From assembly GCA_028583405.1 (NCBI GenBank), contig CM053243.1, positions 48,632,688 to 48,696,687 of the forward strand: a stretch of 64,000 nt of DNA, written 5' to 3'. Below, piece by piece: positions 10,380-23,235 of the stretch (its first letter is position 1; each line of letters begins with the position of its first letter). This DNA comes from Pogonophryne albipinna. Taxonomy: Eukaryota > Chordata > Actinopteri > Perciformes > Artedidraconidae. Under the pieces are notes generated by a model. The model saw only the letters and a program-made list of their open reading frames with translations. It did not search any database and was not told where the DNA came from. Position numbers and translations under genes: made by a program.

Positions 10380-11812
10380 TCAGGATTCGATTACGATTAT
10401 CCTGTCACCGATTCGATTCGATATCCCGATGCATCACGATTCATACCGATGCGTTGCATCCTCAATTTTCTATATTACTGCACATGGCTTCAGTTTCATC
10501 AATGAATACATGCTGGAAATACATATGAACTCTCTTTTTATTATTTAGAAAGTGCTTCAGAAATCAATAACATAAATGTCTTGACATTAATTTATAAACC
10601 AAAATAAATCAATTGTATAGCTCTAGCATCCCTATACAGTATCTTTGTGTGCAATTGTTCCATCCTCAAAAACAAAAAACGAATGCTTCTGCAGTCTAGC
10701 TGCAGCTACTAGCAACGGTCTTCTGTTAAAAAAAGGACACTGAATGTCCTGAATGTGGCATCACACACAGGACTTGAGTCTGAACACAGCAGACAACAGG
10801 AGTATTTACAACAGAGATTAAGTTAGCTTCATCATATCTCAATCAGTGATTAAGTGAATAATAAAGTTTCTATCAGGTTACTATCAGCCTGTCACTCATT
10901 ATTTTCAGGGAGGGGGCGGGGTTTGGAGGAACTGAGAGGAGACGGTGGGTGTTTCTCAATCGCGAGGACCCTGGTTTGGTAGTCGCGTACTTCCAAGTCA
11001 CTTCCTTCAGAAACGAAGCAAGTATGCTTCCAAGCCACGGCTTCGGAAAACGAAGAATGAACAGCCTAACAAGTGTGCCACTCTCTCTAACGGTTTCAAC
11101 ATAAACTGTACCGAAAATAAATACCTCACGATGTCTATCTAGTTATGAACTTGCTTTACTTTCACGGAACACATTTTTGGTCATAACAAACAAATGTAAC
11201 AAAGTAACATATTTACCAACACATGGTCTACGCCACTACATACTTACATTTAAATGTGTGCTGCGTCGGTTCAGCCATTCTCCACAAGGGTTTTTGAAAT
11301 TGGTCCGTGCGCATTGTGGGGATTTTAAGGACGCAAAGTCTACCCATGTGCAGCCTCGAAATTTCCCCCAAACCAAGGACGCAGCCTCGGTGGAATTCCA
11401 AGTATGCTGGAGATTGGAACAGTCCTTCGGCGGCACTCGATGACATAGCATCCTTGAAATATTGGCTTGGAAGCCAGTATCCTCGAGATTGAGAAACGGC
11501 CCCTGTGTGTCTGAGCCGCAGCGACACGGACTGATTCTGAGCGGATTCTTCTGCTGTTGGTTCTGGACTGGTGTTCTTGTGTTGGTGGATAAAGCAGACT
11601 GCTCCGTGTTTGGTGTCGCTGTCACGTCTGTTCCCTGATCTCTGCGTCACCGACCGATTTGATATTAAAGTGACAGAAAAAGCTGCGGCCGTAAAATCAG
11701 GAAGCAACGTTACTACGCTATAATCGATTATGTTCTGTCACTGCATCGATGCAGAATCATCCACGTCCGCATCGCGATGCATCGTAGAAACGATTCATTT
11801 CAACACCCCTAC
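10380..11812. mobile_element. hAT-like element with GATGCATCG terminal region
   Basis: The left part (GATTCGATTACGATTATC...CCCGATGCATCACGATTC) and right part (GCATCGCGATGCATCGTAG...TTTCAACACCCCTA) are inverted versions of each other. The right end, TTTCAACACCCCTA, is a common fish hAT terminus. The outermost bases of the left end are missing or altered, so I could not verify a TSD. No transposase is seen. A separate MITE (10947-11503) sits inside. Confidence 0.6.
10947..11503. mobile_element. MITE with GGGCCGTTTCTCAATC-type TIRs
   Basis: Left end GGGTGTTTCTCAATCGCGAGGA; the right end, read on the other strand, is GGGGCCGTTTCTCAATCTCG. Inside are paired GTATCCTCGAG/CTTGGAAGCCA-type motifs. 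Open frames on both strands (up to 159 codons) have no recognisable domain and overlap each other, so I treat them as chance. It is nested in the hAT-like element. I could not see a clean TSD; Harbinger-like is possible. Confidence 0.65.
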
Positions 11813-12182
11813 TGTTAGGTGTTCATAGTGAAAAGAACAATGTCAAATGTCAGCAATATAAACAAACTAAAGTGTCCCAAATAGATAAAAGGCAAGTGGG
11901 CAAAGTTACTCTTTTAAAAGCGGTGACACATGTTTAGATATGGTGAAACCAAAAGGCTGGGAGCCGGCTCTGCCAGAGACACGTCAGCGGCTTTCAGCAA
12001 GAAAAAAGACCTGCTAATAAACCTATGTTTCTACATGTTGAATGAAAATCTAAAGATACTTAGTATAGGAATCTCCAAGTGGTAGTGTGACCATGTGCCA
12101 TGCTGGAAAACTATAAACTATACTGCAAAAATATGTATTCAACAGCTGTTATGTGAAAGGTGTTTTTGAAACTGAGCCAAAT
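11813..12182. other. Unclassified spacer
   Basis: Non-coding sequence between two transposons with no internal repeat or ORF of note. Confidence 0.35.
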
Positions 12183-12693
12183 AGGCCGCAAGGTGAACCT
12201 CGAAAAGTCCTTTAGAAAAGAAATCCCGCTCCACAGAAGTGGAACTACATAATCTTTAGTTCATAAAAAAGAACGAGTCATGCTTTTCCACCAAAAAAAA
12301 GTTTGTCGCTAAAATTCCTGTCAATTCTTCTAGGCACGTAATTATTGGCTGAACTAGTACCTTCAAAGCGTAATAATATCTTGGTCAAAAGTAGTGCCAC
12401 GGTTCGTCACGTGATCGTGCTACACCAATTGGGTAGCTGCATATTGTCAACAGAAGTGAAAGATGGCCGCCTACATGGTTACGCTAAACCAGACCAAATG
12501 GATTCTAAACAGTGCTGTATGCTTGTTTTATGTCATGTTTTGTCATATGTCTTAATACATCACTAAGTCCGAGGTATTTGCGTTATATACGCGGTATTTG
12601 TGAGAGGTTTTACTATCTGGGAACAGAGTTGACCATCGAATCAACATTGGCTAGCAGCGTTTATCAGCGAACTCCAGCTACAACAACATTCCT

Positions 12694-13791
12694 GGGCCCT
12701 TTCTCATTTCAGCAAATCCCCCTCTTCGACTCCTCGGTCCTCCGGTCGTGACCCGGAAATGAATTTCAGCGCGCCATGTTGAAGGACATCTCATGTCTCT
12801 AAATGCACTTCGAGGACCGAGCATCGAGGAGGCTCTCTGGAGGAGCTCTAACCGAGGATACACTGATGGGTCCTCCACGGTCCTCCACGGCTCCTTCGTG
12901 GATGCATTTCCGGCAACAGAGATGTTTCAAAGAGTCGTGACGCACGGCCGGACTGACCTCAGCCAATGACAGCTCTGCATGCATCCCCTGGATATTATTT
13001 TATTAACTGCTCTCATCGCGACGCGATGTTTCCAGAGAGAACAGCTGTGATGTCCGTGCAGAAATCAGAGCAGTGTGTATAATATATATCACTCAGTAGA
13101 ACAGGCCTACTCTCTTTATTTGCTGTAGTTTAGTAGATATCTACAAACAAAGAGTCCATATTTTTCTAAAACCATTTAGTGCTTCACATAATAAAATACA
13201 CAACGGCTGTTAGGCTGTTAGCTGTAGGTGCGTGTGTGTGTTTGGTACAGTGTGTGTGTAGATGCAGCGGACAGACAGGTCTCAGTTGGTTTGGTGTCCT
13301 CTGCTTACTTTTAATACTTGTAAATAAAACTTTTGGTCCGTCATTTATTTTCCTCATTGTAGCGACCAGAGAGGGGGGGGGGATATATCCAGTCTCTGAT
13401 AGTGTTACGTTATTATGAGAGTGCTCTGTTTGATTCTGAAATTGTATATATATGTATATAAATATATACATATGTGTGTGTGTGTGTGTGTGTGTGTCCG
13501 CATTTGTAGCCTGTTATTGTCTCATTATTCCGCACTGTGAATGAATCAAAGTGGTCATGAACACATCTGTCCATCAGACAGAGGGCTGCTGTGCCTCCTG
13601 TCATCATTAATGGACGTCTCTTTAAAATGACCGCTCAGAGGAGAGGATTCTCATTTCTCTAACCGCCTGCTGCTTCCCCTCCTCTCTCCTCGGTTCCTCG
13701 GCTCACATCTCCTGTGGGCGGGACTAAGTATCGAGGATAGGAGTCGAGGAGGGGAGTCGAGGAGGGGAGTTAGAGAAACGAGAAAGGGCCC
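12694..13791. mobile_element. TIR element, GGGCCCTTTCTC ends (nested)
   Basis: Left end GGGCCCTTTCTCATTTC and right end GAAACGAGAAAGGGCCC are inverted repeats. Subterminal CTCCTCGACTCCTCGG/CGAGGAGTCGAGG motifs also repeat in inverted orientation. The interior includes a (GT)n run at about 13474-13497 and the block shared with 9823-9885. There is no coding capacity. It sits inside the CXC-gene element. Related copies are 1583-1918 and, more distantly, 22231-23235. I see no clear TSD. Confidence 0.75.
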
Positions 13792-14150
13792 GGGACTACC
13801 ATGTTCGCATCGCTAGGTTCATTGGCTGAGCTCGTGGATTATTCCATTAGACTGAGGACTTTTTGTCTGTCTGTCTGTTGTTATTGTTACCCTGTACACG
13901 TTAAATGCACTCTTAAAATAAACATGACTTGATTTCATACATAGCTGCGTCCAAGAAGAAGGTTAACTTGTTACGTTAAGTAATTTAGATCAATAAAATG
14001 CAGTACTTATACCAATGTCCATTGATTCATTTATTTATTCATTCATCCCTCCACAAATGAAAACAACACTGATGAACCATAAAAACGAGATTTATTACAA
14101 ATATAAAAGGTATGACATAGAAAACAGTAGAAAACAGAATAAGGACACTC

Positions 14151-14723
14151 CTATTCCTCACTGTCAGTGTCAGGGCAGTCATCGTTCTCTTCCTCTGTTT
14201 CTTTTTTATTTGCACAATTTGAGCAACGACATAAGTCTGTGCAACAGAGTCCTGCAGAGAAGCATGAACATCTGCCTTTCTCACAGGCAGACTCTTTGCA
14301 GCTGCAGTGTATCACATTCAACACACTGTCAGGGGCAGGATTTCTTGTCATCCAGGTGACGTGTAAGTTCCCATCCTCTATTTCCCAACCATATCCAGCA
14401 GGTGATGGAGCATTTATTTCTCTTTTGAGACAGGACCTCATTATTGCTGCCTGGTAATTTGCCCTTTTGCAGTGCTGATGGAGGGCATCAGGAGTAGGGG
14501 GAATGCTTCATTCTGGCAAGGCCGATGATGCCATACAGAAAGCCTTGTACCTAGCATCATTTACATTTTCGGCTGCTGGCTGATCATATAGGTGACATAC
14601 ATACCGGCAAAGAAGTGCAAGTGTTGATTGCTCCAAGTTAAAGTTAGTACCTAAACTTCTAAAAGCCTTAAGGTAGTCATCTTTCTCACATGCAACAGCA
14701 AATGACTTTCTTTTACCTCTCAC
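14151..14723 (-). pseudogene. Cysteine-rich CXC-domain gene remnant, one in-frame TGA
   Basis: Read from 14723 down, an open frame of 71 codons (KRKSFAVACEKDDYLKAFRS...) meets a TGA at 14510-14508, continues in the same frame for 22 codons (SIPPTPDALHQHCKRANYQA), and then 96 codons to the stop. The C-terminal part has a dense cysteine block, CSCKESACEKGRCSC, followed by CCTDLCRCSNC. This resembles the Tesmin/TSO1 CXC motif and a family of uncharacterised proteins with that ending seen in animal genomes. The tail is acidic (EENDDCPDTDSEE). No ATG precedes the frame; the true start may lie across the TIR. AATAAA on the minus strand near 14088-14093 could be its poly(A) signal. Function unknown; DNA or metal binding would be inference. 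Confidence 0.7.
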
Positions 14724-14774
14724 AAATACCGCGTATATAACGCAAATACCTCGGACTTAGTGATGTATTAAGAC

Positions 14775-15682
<908 letters not shown>

Positions 15683-16046
15683 ATTAAGACATATGACAAA
15701 ACATGACATAAAACAAGCATACAGCACTGTTTAGAATCCATTTGGTCTGGTTTAGCGTAACCATGTAGGCGGCCATCTTTCACTTCTGTTGACAATATGC
15801 AGCTACCCAATTGGTGTAGCACGATCACGTGACGAACCGTGGCACTACTTTTGATCAAGATATTATTACGCTTTGAAGGGACTAGTTCAGCCAATAATTA
15901 CGTGCCTAGAAGAATTGACAGGAATTTTAGCGACAAACTTTTTTTTGGTGGATAAGCATGACTCGTTCTTTTTTATGAACTAAAGATTGTGTAGTTCCAC
16001 TTCTGTGGAGCGGGATGAAACGATAACAGGATTCACCTTGTGGCCT

Positions 16047-16445
16047 AAAAGTGCCGTTGAGGGTTGAGAATAAAATCAGCGCTCACTGAGACACCATGTT
16101 TGCCACATGCTGACATTACAAATGAGCAAAGGGTTAAAAAAAAAAACTTTAAACAGAAGGAGATAAATCTCATATATGACTTCCTCCATTACTGCTGCTC
16201 TGCTCTCTGTAATCATCAGGCTGGAGGTCTGCTCAGAGCTTTGGAAGCTCCGCCAGGATCTATTATCACACACATCTCTGAACACCTTTACACTCTGTCT
16301 GGGTCTCACAGGCTACTGTGTGGTGATATTTATGTATTTGTTTATGTCTCCCAAAAAGAAATGGGCTGCGTGGGGCAGTCAGCGCCATCTGTTACTGTGA
16401 GGCTGATAGCTGCTGTAATGGGCTGGGACTGAGGTCCACCCTGCT

Positions 16446-16482
<37 letters not shown>

Positions 16483-16561
16483 TTTAGTCGGAGCTAGCAT
16501 GTTTCTAAAATAAAGAGTGGTAATAAACACAGTTAAGGTTGTTTAACGTTAATTTGACCAG
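16047..16561. other. Non-coding spacer with a (CA)n run
   Basis: A (CA)n microsatellite lies at 16447-16480. Short open frames on both strands have no recognised domain and overlap each other, so no gene is called. Confidence 0.5.
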
Positions 16562-17250
16562 CTAGTCAGGTTTGGAGGGTTACTTTAGAAATGTAATCCA
16601 TTACTAGTTCCCTTTTTACAAAAATGTAAATAGTAACCTAATATAGCTATCACAATATAAAAGTAATGTAACCTGATTAGTTTCCGTTTTTTTGATCACC
16701 TCAATATCAAATGCAATGCAAATAAATACAAGAGAAATAGATAGTGTATCATGTAAGGCAGTGCTTCTCAAGGTGTGGTCCGCGGACCACTGGTGGTCCG
16801 TGAGCGCCCCCTAGTGGTCCGTGAGTATATTGGTAACATTTCATATTTGAAATAAATAAATATATTTAAGTTTTCCGCACCCTCGCGGGAATATCTCCAC
16901 AATGGAGCGAGGTTAAGTTTCACTTTCGATTGCATGAAATAGCCCAGCGCAACATCTTCATCACACATGTTGCCACTTGTTTGTACCATTGTCAGGCGAT
17001 TTGTAATCTGTTCTAGAAAAACAATGTGTTTTTTTATATTTGTGGAGTTAGGTGGTCCGCGAGTGTTTTTTTATTGGTTAAGTGGTCCTTGGTATGAAAA
17101 AGTTTGAGAAACACTGATGTAAGGCAATATAATTATTTTACCTTAGAAAAGAATGAACCAAATTATTTTCTTTATAGGAAAACCTGCCTTTAATTAAGCA
17201 TATTCAGGCAGTAGCCAATACAGCAACAATGAAACATGCGCCGGTAATCA
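16562..17250. mobile_element. Old hAT-like fragment hosting a younger hAT
   Basis: TCAGGTTTGGAGGGTTACTTT followed by AATGTAATCCATTAC resembles a common fish hAT end of the CAGGGTTGGGAGGTTAC type. It is interrupted by the hAT at 16759-17116 and resumes at 17117. Distal boundary and TSD are not resolved. A related sequence starts at 25045. Confidence 0.4.
16759..17116. mobile_element. hAT MITE, CAGTGCTTCTCAA ends, 8-bp TSD
   Basis: Left end CAGTGCTTCTCAAGGTGTGG and right end TTTGAGAAACACTG are inverted repeats. The flanks are a perfect ATGTAAGG duplication at 16751-16758 and 17117-17124. Internal repeats of GTGGTCCGYGAG occur near both ends. Length is 358 bp with no coding capacity. Confidence 0.93.
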
Positions 17251-17542
17251 GTATATATTAGGGGTGTAACGGTACACGTACCCGTACCGAAATTATTCGG
17301 TACGGGCCCTTCGGTTCGGTACACGTGTGTACCGAAGTGTACCGAACAAATATAACGTTAAACGTAAAAAATTGAGAACGTGAACAACTTCTTGGAAGTA
17401 ATCTCAGGTGCTGCGTCGCAGCATTCAGAGTAATTTGCTCCCATTGTGTTCAACGCGTCATAGAGCGAGCAAGTCATTTCATTGGACGAGCTGGTCAGAG
17501 GGATGCGTTCAAATGTAATCAGTAATTTGAGGAACTGTCGAA

Positions 17543-18053
17543 ATGGCGAACGCAGATAAAGTTGAGCTCGAAAATCCTCCAGCATCATTGAAGTCTCCGG
17601 TTTGGGAACATTTTGGTTTCGCAGTTACGTACAAGGATGACGGACAAAGACAGGTGGACCGAACCAAAGCTGTTTGTCGGCATTGTTCAACTAAAATTGG
17701 TTACGCGGCTGGCAATACATCAAACTTGCACACTCATTTGAAAAGGCATCACCCGAACGTGAATATCACCGGTACCAAAAGAAAAAAAGACTGAAGTGCA
17801 AACCCAACTCCCGCTAGCATTTAAGCCTCTACCACTCGCAAAAAGATCAGACCGAGCCAAAGCTATTACAAACGCCAAATATCCTTATGTTGCCATGTTA
17901 GCAAAGCGCTACCTGGCTGTATCTGCTACCTCTGTCCCTAGAGAGAGGGTGTTCTCCACAGCAGGAGACATTGTTAGTGCCAGCAGATCTGCCCTTTCAG
18001 CAAGCAATGTGGACAAGTTCATTTTTCTTAAAACAAACATGAAAATACAATGA
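17543..18053 (+). pseudogene. BED-finger + hAT dimerisation domain remnant
   Basis: The first frame (17543-17794, 83 codons, MANADKVELENPPASLKSPV) contains a BED zinc finger: CRHCSTK...SNLHTHLKRHH gives the CxxC...HxxxH arrangement after VWEHFGF. After a stop at 17794 the frame shifts by one, and 17796-18053 encodes the C-terminal hAT dimerisation motif SVPRERVFSTAGDIV...FIFLKTNM. The RNase-H-like core between them is deleted, so the two ends of the protein are joined out of frame. The start at 17543 is the first ATG after the TIR-proximal leader. Confidence 0.85.
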
Positions 18054-18074
18054 CAAGCAAGTCATAATGTCAAA

Positions 18075-18345
18075 CTGGCTGCAGATTATTTCAGTTCATC
18101 GAAAAGCTGCACCTTAATGTTTATTTTATTATATTTTATATTTATTTGAGTGAATATTCATAGTTTAATAATAATTAAAAACCCAAAACTAATAGTTTAT
18201 GTTTTGTGAGTAGCTACTAGTACAGTAAAGTTCAAATACAGATTATTTCAGTTCATCGAAATGCTGCACCTTAATGTTTATTTTATTATATTTTGTATTT
18301 ATTTGAGTGAATACATTATTCACAGTTTAATAATAATTTAAAAAA
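18075..18345. repeat. Direct duplication in the hAT 3' region
   Basis: GATTATTTCAGTTCATCGAAA followed by GCTGCACCTTAATGTTTATT starts near 18084 and again near 18240, a tandem duplication of about 157 bp in the 3' UTR of the BED-hAT remnant. Confidence 0.85.
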
Positions 18346-18463
18346 TATATGTTATGTTTGGTGATAATTTTTTCTGCTGTACCGAAAACGTACCGAACCG
18401 AACCGTGACCTAAAAACCGAGGTACGTACCGAACCGAAATGTTTGTGAACCGTTACACCCCTA

Positions 18464-20016
18464 GTATATATATATATATATATATATGTAGTGAGAAAGA
18501 GCAGATTGCTAACCAATCACAATCGAGGATTCAAATAAGTCGTAAAAACTGCTGCTTAACTCGAGACAGTTGAGTATTTATCTAAATGTAATCAACAATG
18601 CTTATATTGAATTCTTTAATTGTCATTGTACAGTGTTGCGGCAGAAGATGGTTTTTACAACCCACCTCTGCCCAGCGTGTCGTTTTGGCGAGCTGCTTGA
18701 AATCATAACAGTAGGGAAAATCAGAAAACACCAGGATACTTGTTAAACAATAATCTGTTTTAATTATAAAAGGCAATAATACAATGCAATACAATTCAAT
18801 ATAATTAGGAGCGCCCCTGCTCTAGTTTCTCGTGCTGGTGGGATTCTTCGGTCTTCGCAGCAGGAGGAAAAAGAGAATGAACTAAATTCAAACCCAGCTT
18901 TTATACCCAAAAATCACCGGAGGAGCCGAGTCAGTCTATCTCATTGGAAGATGTAAAAGATGACTTTTCTTAGCGAATCAGCGCGAGCCAGCCAGGATAA
19001 TAAACAAGTGTCTCTGAGATGGTAATAAAATGTATCTGGCGTCCGTTATCTCACTTTCCTGCATAGACTTCCACACACACACTTTCCTGCACATTCCAGA
19101 GGCCTGAGCTGTATCCCTTTGTTCACAAAGATAATACATTAATTAATACTCTCATATGAATACAAAGTAATCAAACACACACATATACTATTCAAGATAT
19201 GTTGACTTCCCTGAAACATGACATACTGGAGATCTTAAGCAGAAGGAACTCTCATCCAACTCTCACCCTGCCATCTATACCTCCCCCACAGGGCAATAAA
19301 ACTCCAAGCACCCCAGAATGTTTGAGCAAGTTTTAGTCCTCACATTTATGAAAGGATAAAACAGAGAAACCAATACAAAACACAAACACAGGTATTGTTT
19401 AAACAGTATTCACTTAACTGCTACTATTGATAATTTCCAGAGAAACTCAAGGGGCCTCTTTTAATATCTGGAAGTTGCAACAAGACTTTCTGCCATTTCA
19501 AATGTAACACACTTCCCAAATATCAGATGATAATAGTCTGCAACAGGTACGGAAATTAAAAAAGCAATCATGTCAGTGCATAACAAGCAATACATGAATA
19601 CAAAAATAAAATAAATTATAAATTATATATATATATATATATAAATATGTGTATCCAAAACAATTATATACACGTACAATAAATAAATGCAGTTCAAATC
19701 ACAGTGTTTAAAACAGACAGTGAAAATTGCATGTCAGAGTTGCTCACTTAATAAATAATTAAATAGATAAATGCAGGAATAAATATGTGCTGATGAAAAC
19801 GTGTAGGGCAGCAATGTGTCTGTAGCCGTATGAATTGTAGTTCAAGTTTAGATGTAGTCCTCTTATTGCTCTCGGGTAAAAACTGTTATTGACTCTGAAT
19901 GTCTGTAAGCATTCACCCAACCAAAAGGAAGTGAATTAGGAATTCTCATTCCACCAAAAACACTTTAGTTTGTTCATCCTTTGTTTGATAGTCTAGTTTA
20001 TCTGTGTAATCATTAA
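18464..20016. other. AT-rich non-coding stretch, possible LTR-like pieces
   Basis: (TA)n runs occur at 18464-18488 and 19621-19643. Part of 18590-18960 has the feel of a retroviral-type LTR (TGTTGCGG..., GC-rich leader after AATTAGGAGCG), but I find no paired copy, primer-binding site or coding region. No supported gene. Confidence 0.35.
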
Positions 20017-21766
20017 AGGGGACCTATCATGGGCGCGGGAAGGGGGGTGCTGAGGGCGCTGCAGCACCCCCTAGCGGCAGGCAGGCGGTGCGGAGCTCCC
20101 CTGTCTGAATTATTATTTGACGGTTATTGCTGCTCCCGCTGTGCATAATCTGTGTAATATGTAGCCAATACATTCCACATTGTTGGTAAAATAATATTTT
20201 GGCCTGCCCCGAATGTTTTTTCTGTAGCACCGGACAATTCTACCTCCATAATATAATACATTAACCGTGCTTTACGTGAACCTCATCAAGACACTAGAGA
20301 GGACGACAGAACTGTAATTTCCCGTGTTCAGTGAATGCAACAGAGGCAAGACACCAGACCAATCAGAGAGTTGCATGGAAATAAAAGTGTGCTTGTGTCA
20401 TTCAAGCTCGGCTCTGTGTGTGTGCGGAAATAGCGTATTTAGTGTGTGTGAGAGAGGGAGAGAGAGAGAGAGAGAGGGACCGTGTTGTTAGCATCTGGTT
20501 AGCTAGCTGCACTAACGGAAATACGGAGCTGTTGGTTCCACAACAAGCTGGAGGAGAATCCTCTCCTCTCAGACTGAGAGGCTCAGGTGAGCTAAAGGAC
20601 TCTCTGAGTGTTTAGATAGTTCACTTTAGTCTAAGTTATCTCAGTGGGTTTCAAACGGTTTGGTCACAAATTATTCAAAAGATTATTTCCGCGGCACACT
20701 TTCATATGATCATTATCGTTATAAAAAAAATAAGAGAATAAAGGAAAAACAGTTATGAAATACTATATGGCAGTAAAACAAGAATACAGTTTAAAGGGGA
20801 GTGATTTGTAAAATATCCATAAAGAAAAAGAACATCTGATTACAGTTGTGTTTCATCTGGGTGCTGAGAGATGTATCCATAGATCTCTTCATGTTGCTCT
20901 CAAAGTGCACCAGATTGATGCTTTTAACTTCAATATTTAAAAAAAATCTTCCCGGAAGTCGCGGGTGTACTGTGTGTTTGCGTGTGGGGAGTGCTTTTGT
21001 GCGTGCTCTATAGTGCCCGTAATAGTGTTCACTGGAGTCCAGCACCTCAGCACCCCCACTCAAAATACCTTCCCGCGCCTCTGGGACCTATCATGCAAAA
21101 TTCACTGGTTGATGTCTTTTATACATAAAGATGTGTCCCCGGTGTGTCGGGGATCTCACGCAGCGTCAAAAAATAAAACCCTCTCTCTTTTCCTCCGTAC
21201 CCAAATCTCTAAAAACGGGGGAACAACGGAGCTGATCCAGATTTGCGTCCGATATGACGCAATATCGGAAATGTGGACCCACGGCACTATCAGAAAGTTG
21301 CTATCAGAAACAATGCCCGACTGTTTTGGACGTAATATGGTCGGTGTTTACATTAGCATCGCTAACACTCAGAGCTAACCTGTACTGGAGAGCATGTGTG
21401 TGAAGAAGCAGGAAATAAAAAGGAACTCACCTTGTGGTATAAACGGCAAGAGAGAAAGCCTTTAAGCTCCAGACTGTTTCAGAGAGAATCCTTGATAATC
21501 CATGATATGGCGTTTCATCACGGCAGTATTTAGTTTAGACAGTAGCTGCCGGGTCCCGCATGAGCTCAGACCCCTCCTTTTTTTTTTAAAGCTTTATACC
21601 CAAAATCAGCACTTTTGAAACAGGAAGTGAAATAGAGGGATATGAGGCATGGCTAGAATGGGTCTGTTTGGTATTTTGAGCAAAAGACTTCATAGACATG
21701 TTTTTTATATATTTGTATATATCTGAGACCTATGCTATTGCCTAAAAATAGCATGATAGGTGACCT
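20017..21766. mobile_element. Kolobok-type MITE, TTAA target duplication
   Basis: The ends are AGGGGACCTATCATGC (resuming after the nested hAT at 21084) and GCATGATAGGTGACCT, with TTAA outside both (20013-20016 and 21767-21770). The same termini bound the larger 28824-32433 element, which carries a THAP finger as Kolobok transposases do. A hAT has inserted 11 bp inside the left end; without it the element is about 690 bp with no coding capacity. Confidence 0.85.
20028..21083. mobile_element. hAT element, CATGGGCGCGGGA ends, 8-bp TSD
   Basis: Left end CATGGGCGCGGGAAGG and right end CCTTCCCGCGCCTCTG are inverted repeats. The flanks are a perfect GGACCTAT duplication at 20020-20027 and 21084-21091. 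It lies inside the Kolobok left TIR, so it is younger. A GA-rich run at 20446-20476 marks the place where, in the related copy at 51683, the HECT-carrying element inserted. No transposase remains. Confidence 0.93.
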
Positions 21767-21770
21767 TTAA

Positions 21771-22212
21771 GTTATATTTTTCTCTGCTGAGATTCCACAG
21801 ATCCTCAAAGCTCCAGCGGGGAGATTCAAAGCTGGGCTCCAGATTCCACTAACCCTAACAATAGACCAACTTTCTTAACAAAGACCATTTGATAAACTCT
21901 TTGTGAAGTCCTTTTTTGTATATGGAGATGGTTGTAACATGTGAGGGGAATGATAGCGGAGGACCTTTAGTGTGCTGCTGCTCTCTGCTGAGATAATCCA
22001 CTCTGCAGGGGACCATCTCTGGGGCTCTGAGCTGCTGTCCTCCATGATGACTGAACGGGGGGTTACGTATTGTAACCCTAGTTATATAAGCACAGGCGGA
22101 CTCTATGGGTACTACTCTCTATCATGTTGTGCATGCTTTCACCTACTGAGTTACGTAAACGTAGCCGGCCAATCGGGGCGAGCCTACCTGAATGTGCACG
22201 CAGGCCCACAGT
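21771..22212. other. Non-coding flank of the large hAT nest
   Basis: It includes GGGTTACGTATTGTAACCCT (22061-22081), a partly palindromic motif, and ends in CCCACAGT, the left target duplication of the 18.6-kb hAT. The sequence continues at 40804 after that hAT. No gene seen. Confidence 0.5.
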
Positions 22213-22230
22213 CAGGCACATGCACACATA

Positions 22231-23235
22231 GGCCCTTTCTCACTTCTCTTATTTTTAATTTCCTCGCTCCTCGGTATCACCGGAAGTTGATTTGTCTGCG
22301 CCATTTTGAGTAGCGTCCCAATGGCCGGAGGAGCGAGGAGCGATAATGGAGGAGCTATAATCGAGGAACCACCAGACCATCCTCCGATGAAATCCTCAGA
22401 CACTCGCCCCGCCCCCTTACTGTGTATCGCTCACTGATTGGACGATGCAGTGCATGCACTGATCTCATGCTTCTTGACATGAGAGCAGTTTCCCCGCGGA
22501 GTGAAGAAAACACATGAACCTCACGGGAGTCACTCCTCAGTTTAAACTGTGTTTTGTTTCAATTCATGTATCATGTAGTTACAAATATGTGATATATCTG
22601 AACAACAAAGTGGTCAAAAATAATTTTATTCATTTTTTGGAAACATTTTCATGATCGCTTTTTTCGTTTTACATTTTCATTTATTGTCATTTCCATTCAG
22701 TCAGTCATTAAGTGCTATTAAAATGTTAATGTGCTACATATCCACAAAAACAAACAAAGTGTGCAATCCAATGAATGTTAATCTAACTGGGTTTTGATAG
22801 ATAACATATCTCTTTTTCTTCACTCAATTATTTTATTTCTATTATGCACTCTAATCAATATTAATCAAACTATTGTTCGTTTATACATTTTAAGAATGGC
22901 GTTTATCTTTTTTGAGAATGAGTTCTTATTTGATTTTATTTATTGGGGTCTACAACAGATGATACAAATGTTTGTGTCAGTAAATGTGTGGCGGGGGTGT
23001 TTGTGAAAATAACGGGGACAGAGCTGCTGTCAGACGAACAGCTGTGCGGCGTCATCACAAACGGACGTCGCTTCACGTGACGCTCCGGAGGAAAGGACGT
23101 CCTATTTCTCTTAAAACTCATTTCCCTGCTTCTCGTGGTTTCTCTCCATGCTTCCCTGGTGGGAGGGACTAGACGCAGGGAAACGACGCAAGTGAGGGAC
23201 GCAAGGAATCCATTTAACCGAAGTGAGAAGGACCC
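22231..23235. mobile_element. TIR element inserted in the outer hAT's left end
   Basis: Left end GGCCCTTTCTCACTTCT and right end GAAGTGAGAAGGACCC are inverted repeats flanked by ATA on both sides (22228-22230, 23236-23238). It splits the hAT terminus CAGGCACATGCACACATA|GACCTCAAAG. A 3-bp duplication suggests a PIF/Harbinger relative, but ATA is not the usual TWA. No coding capacity; the long minus-strand frame over its right end runs across several unrelated elements and is not a gene. Confidence 0.7.

Larger units (their letters stand above)
17259..18463 (+). mobile_element. hAT transposon, internally deleted, 8-bp TSD
   Basis: The ends TAGGGGTGTAACGGT and TTCACAAACATTTC/CGTTACACCCCTA are inverted repeats with paired GGTACGTACC-rich subterminal blocks. 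The flanks are a perfect GTATATAT duplication (17251-17258 and 18464-18471), though the right one runs into a TA microsatellite. Coding remnants of a BED-finger hAT transposase lie at 17543-18053. At 1,205 bp it lacks the central DDE region. Confidence 0.93.

Noticed and set aside
11228..11707. 159-codon minus-strand ORF
   Set aside because: It crosses a MITE boundary, overlaps other frames and has no recognisable domain.
18590..18960. Possible retroviral-type LTR
   Set aside because: No second LTR, primer-binding site, polypurine tract or gag-pol sequence is visible.
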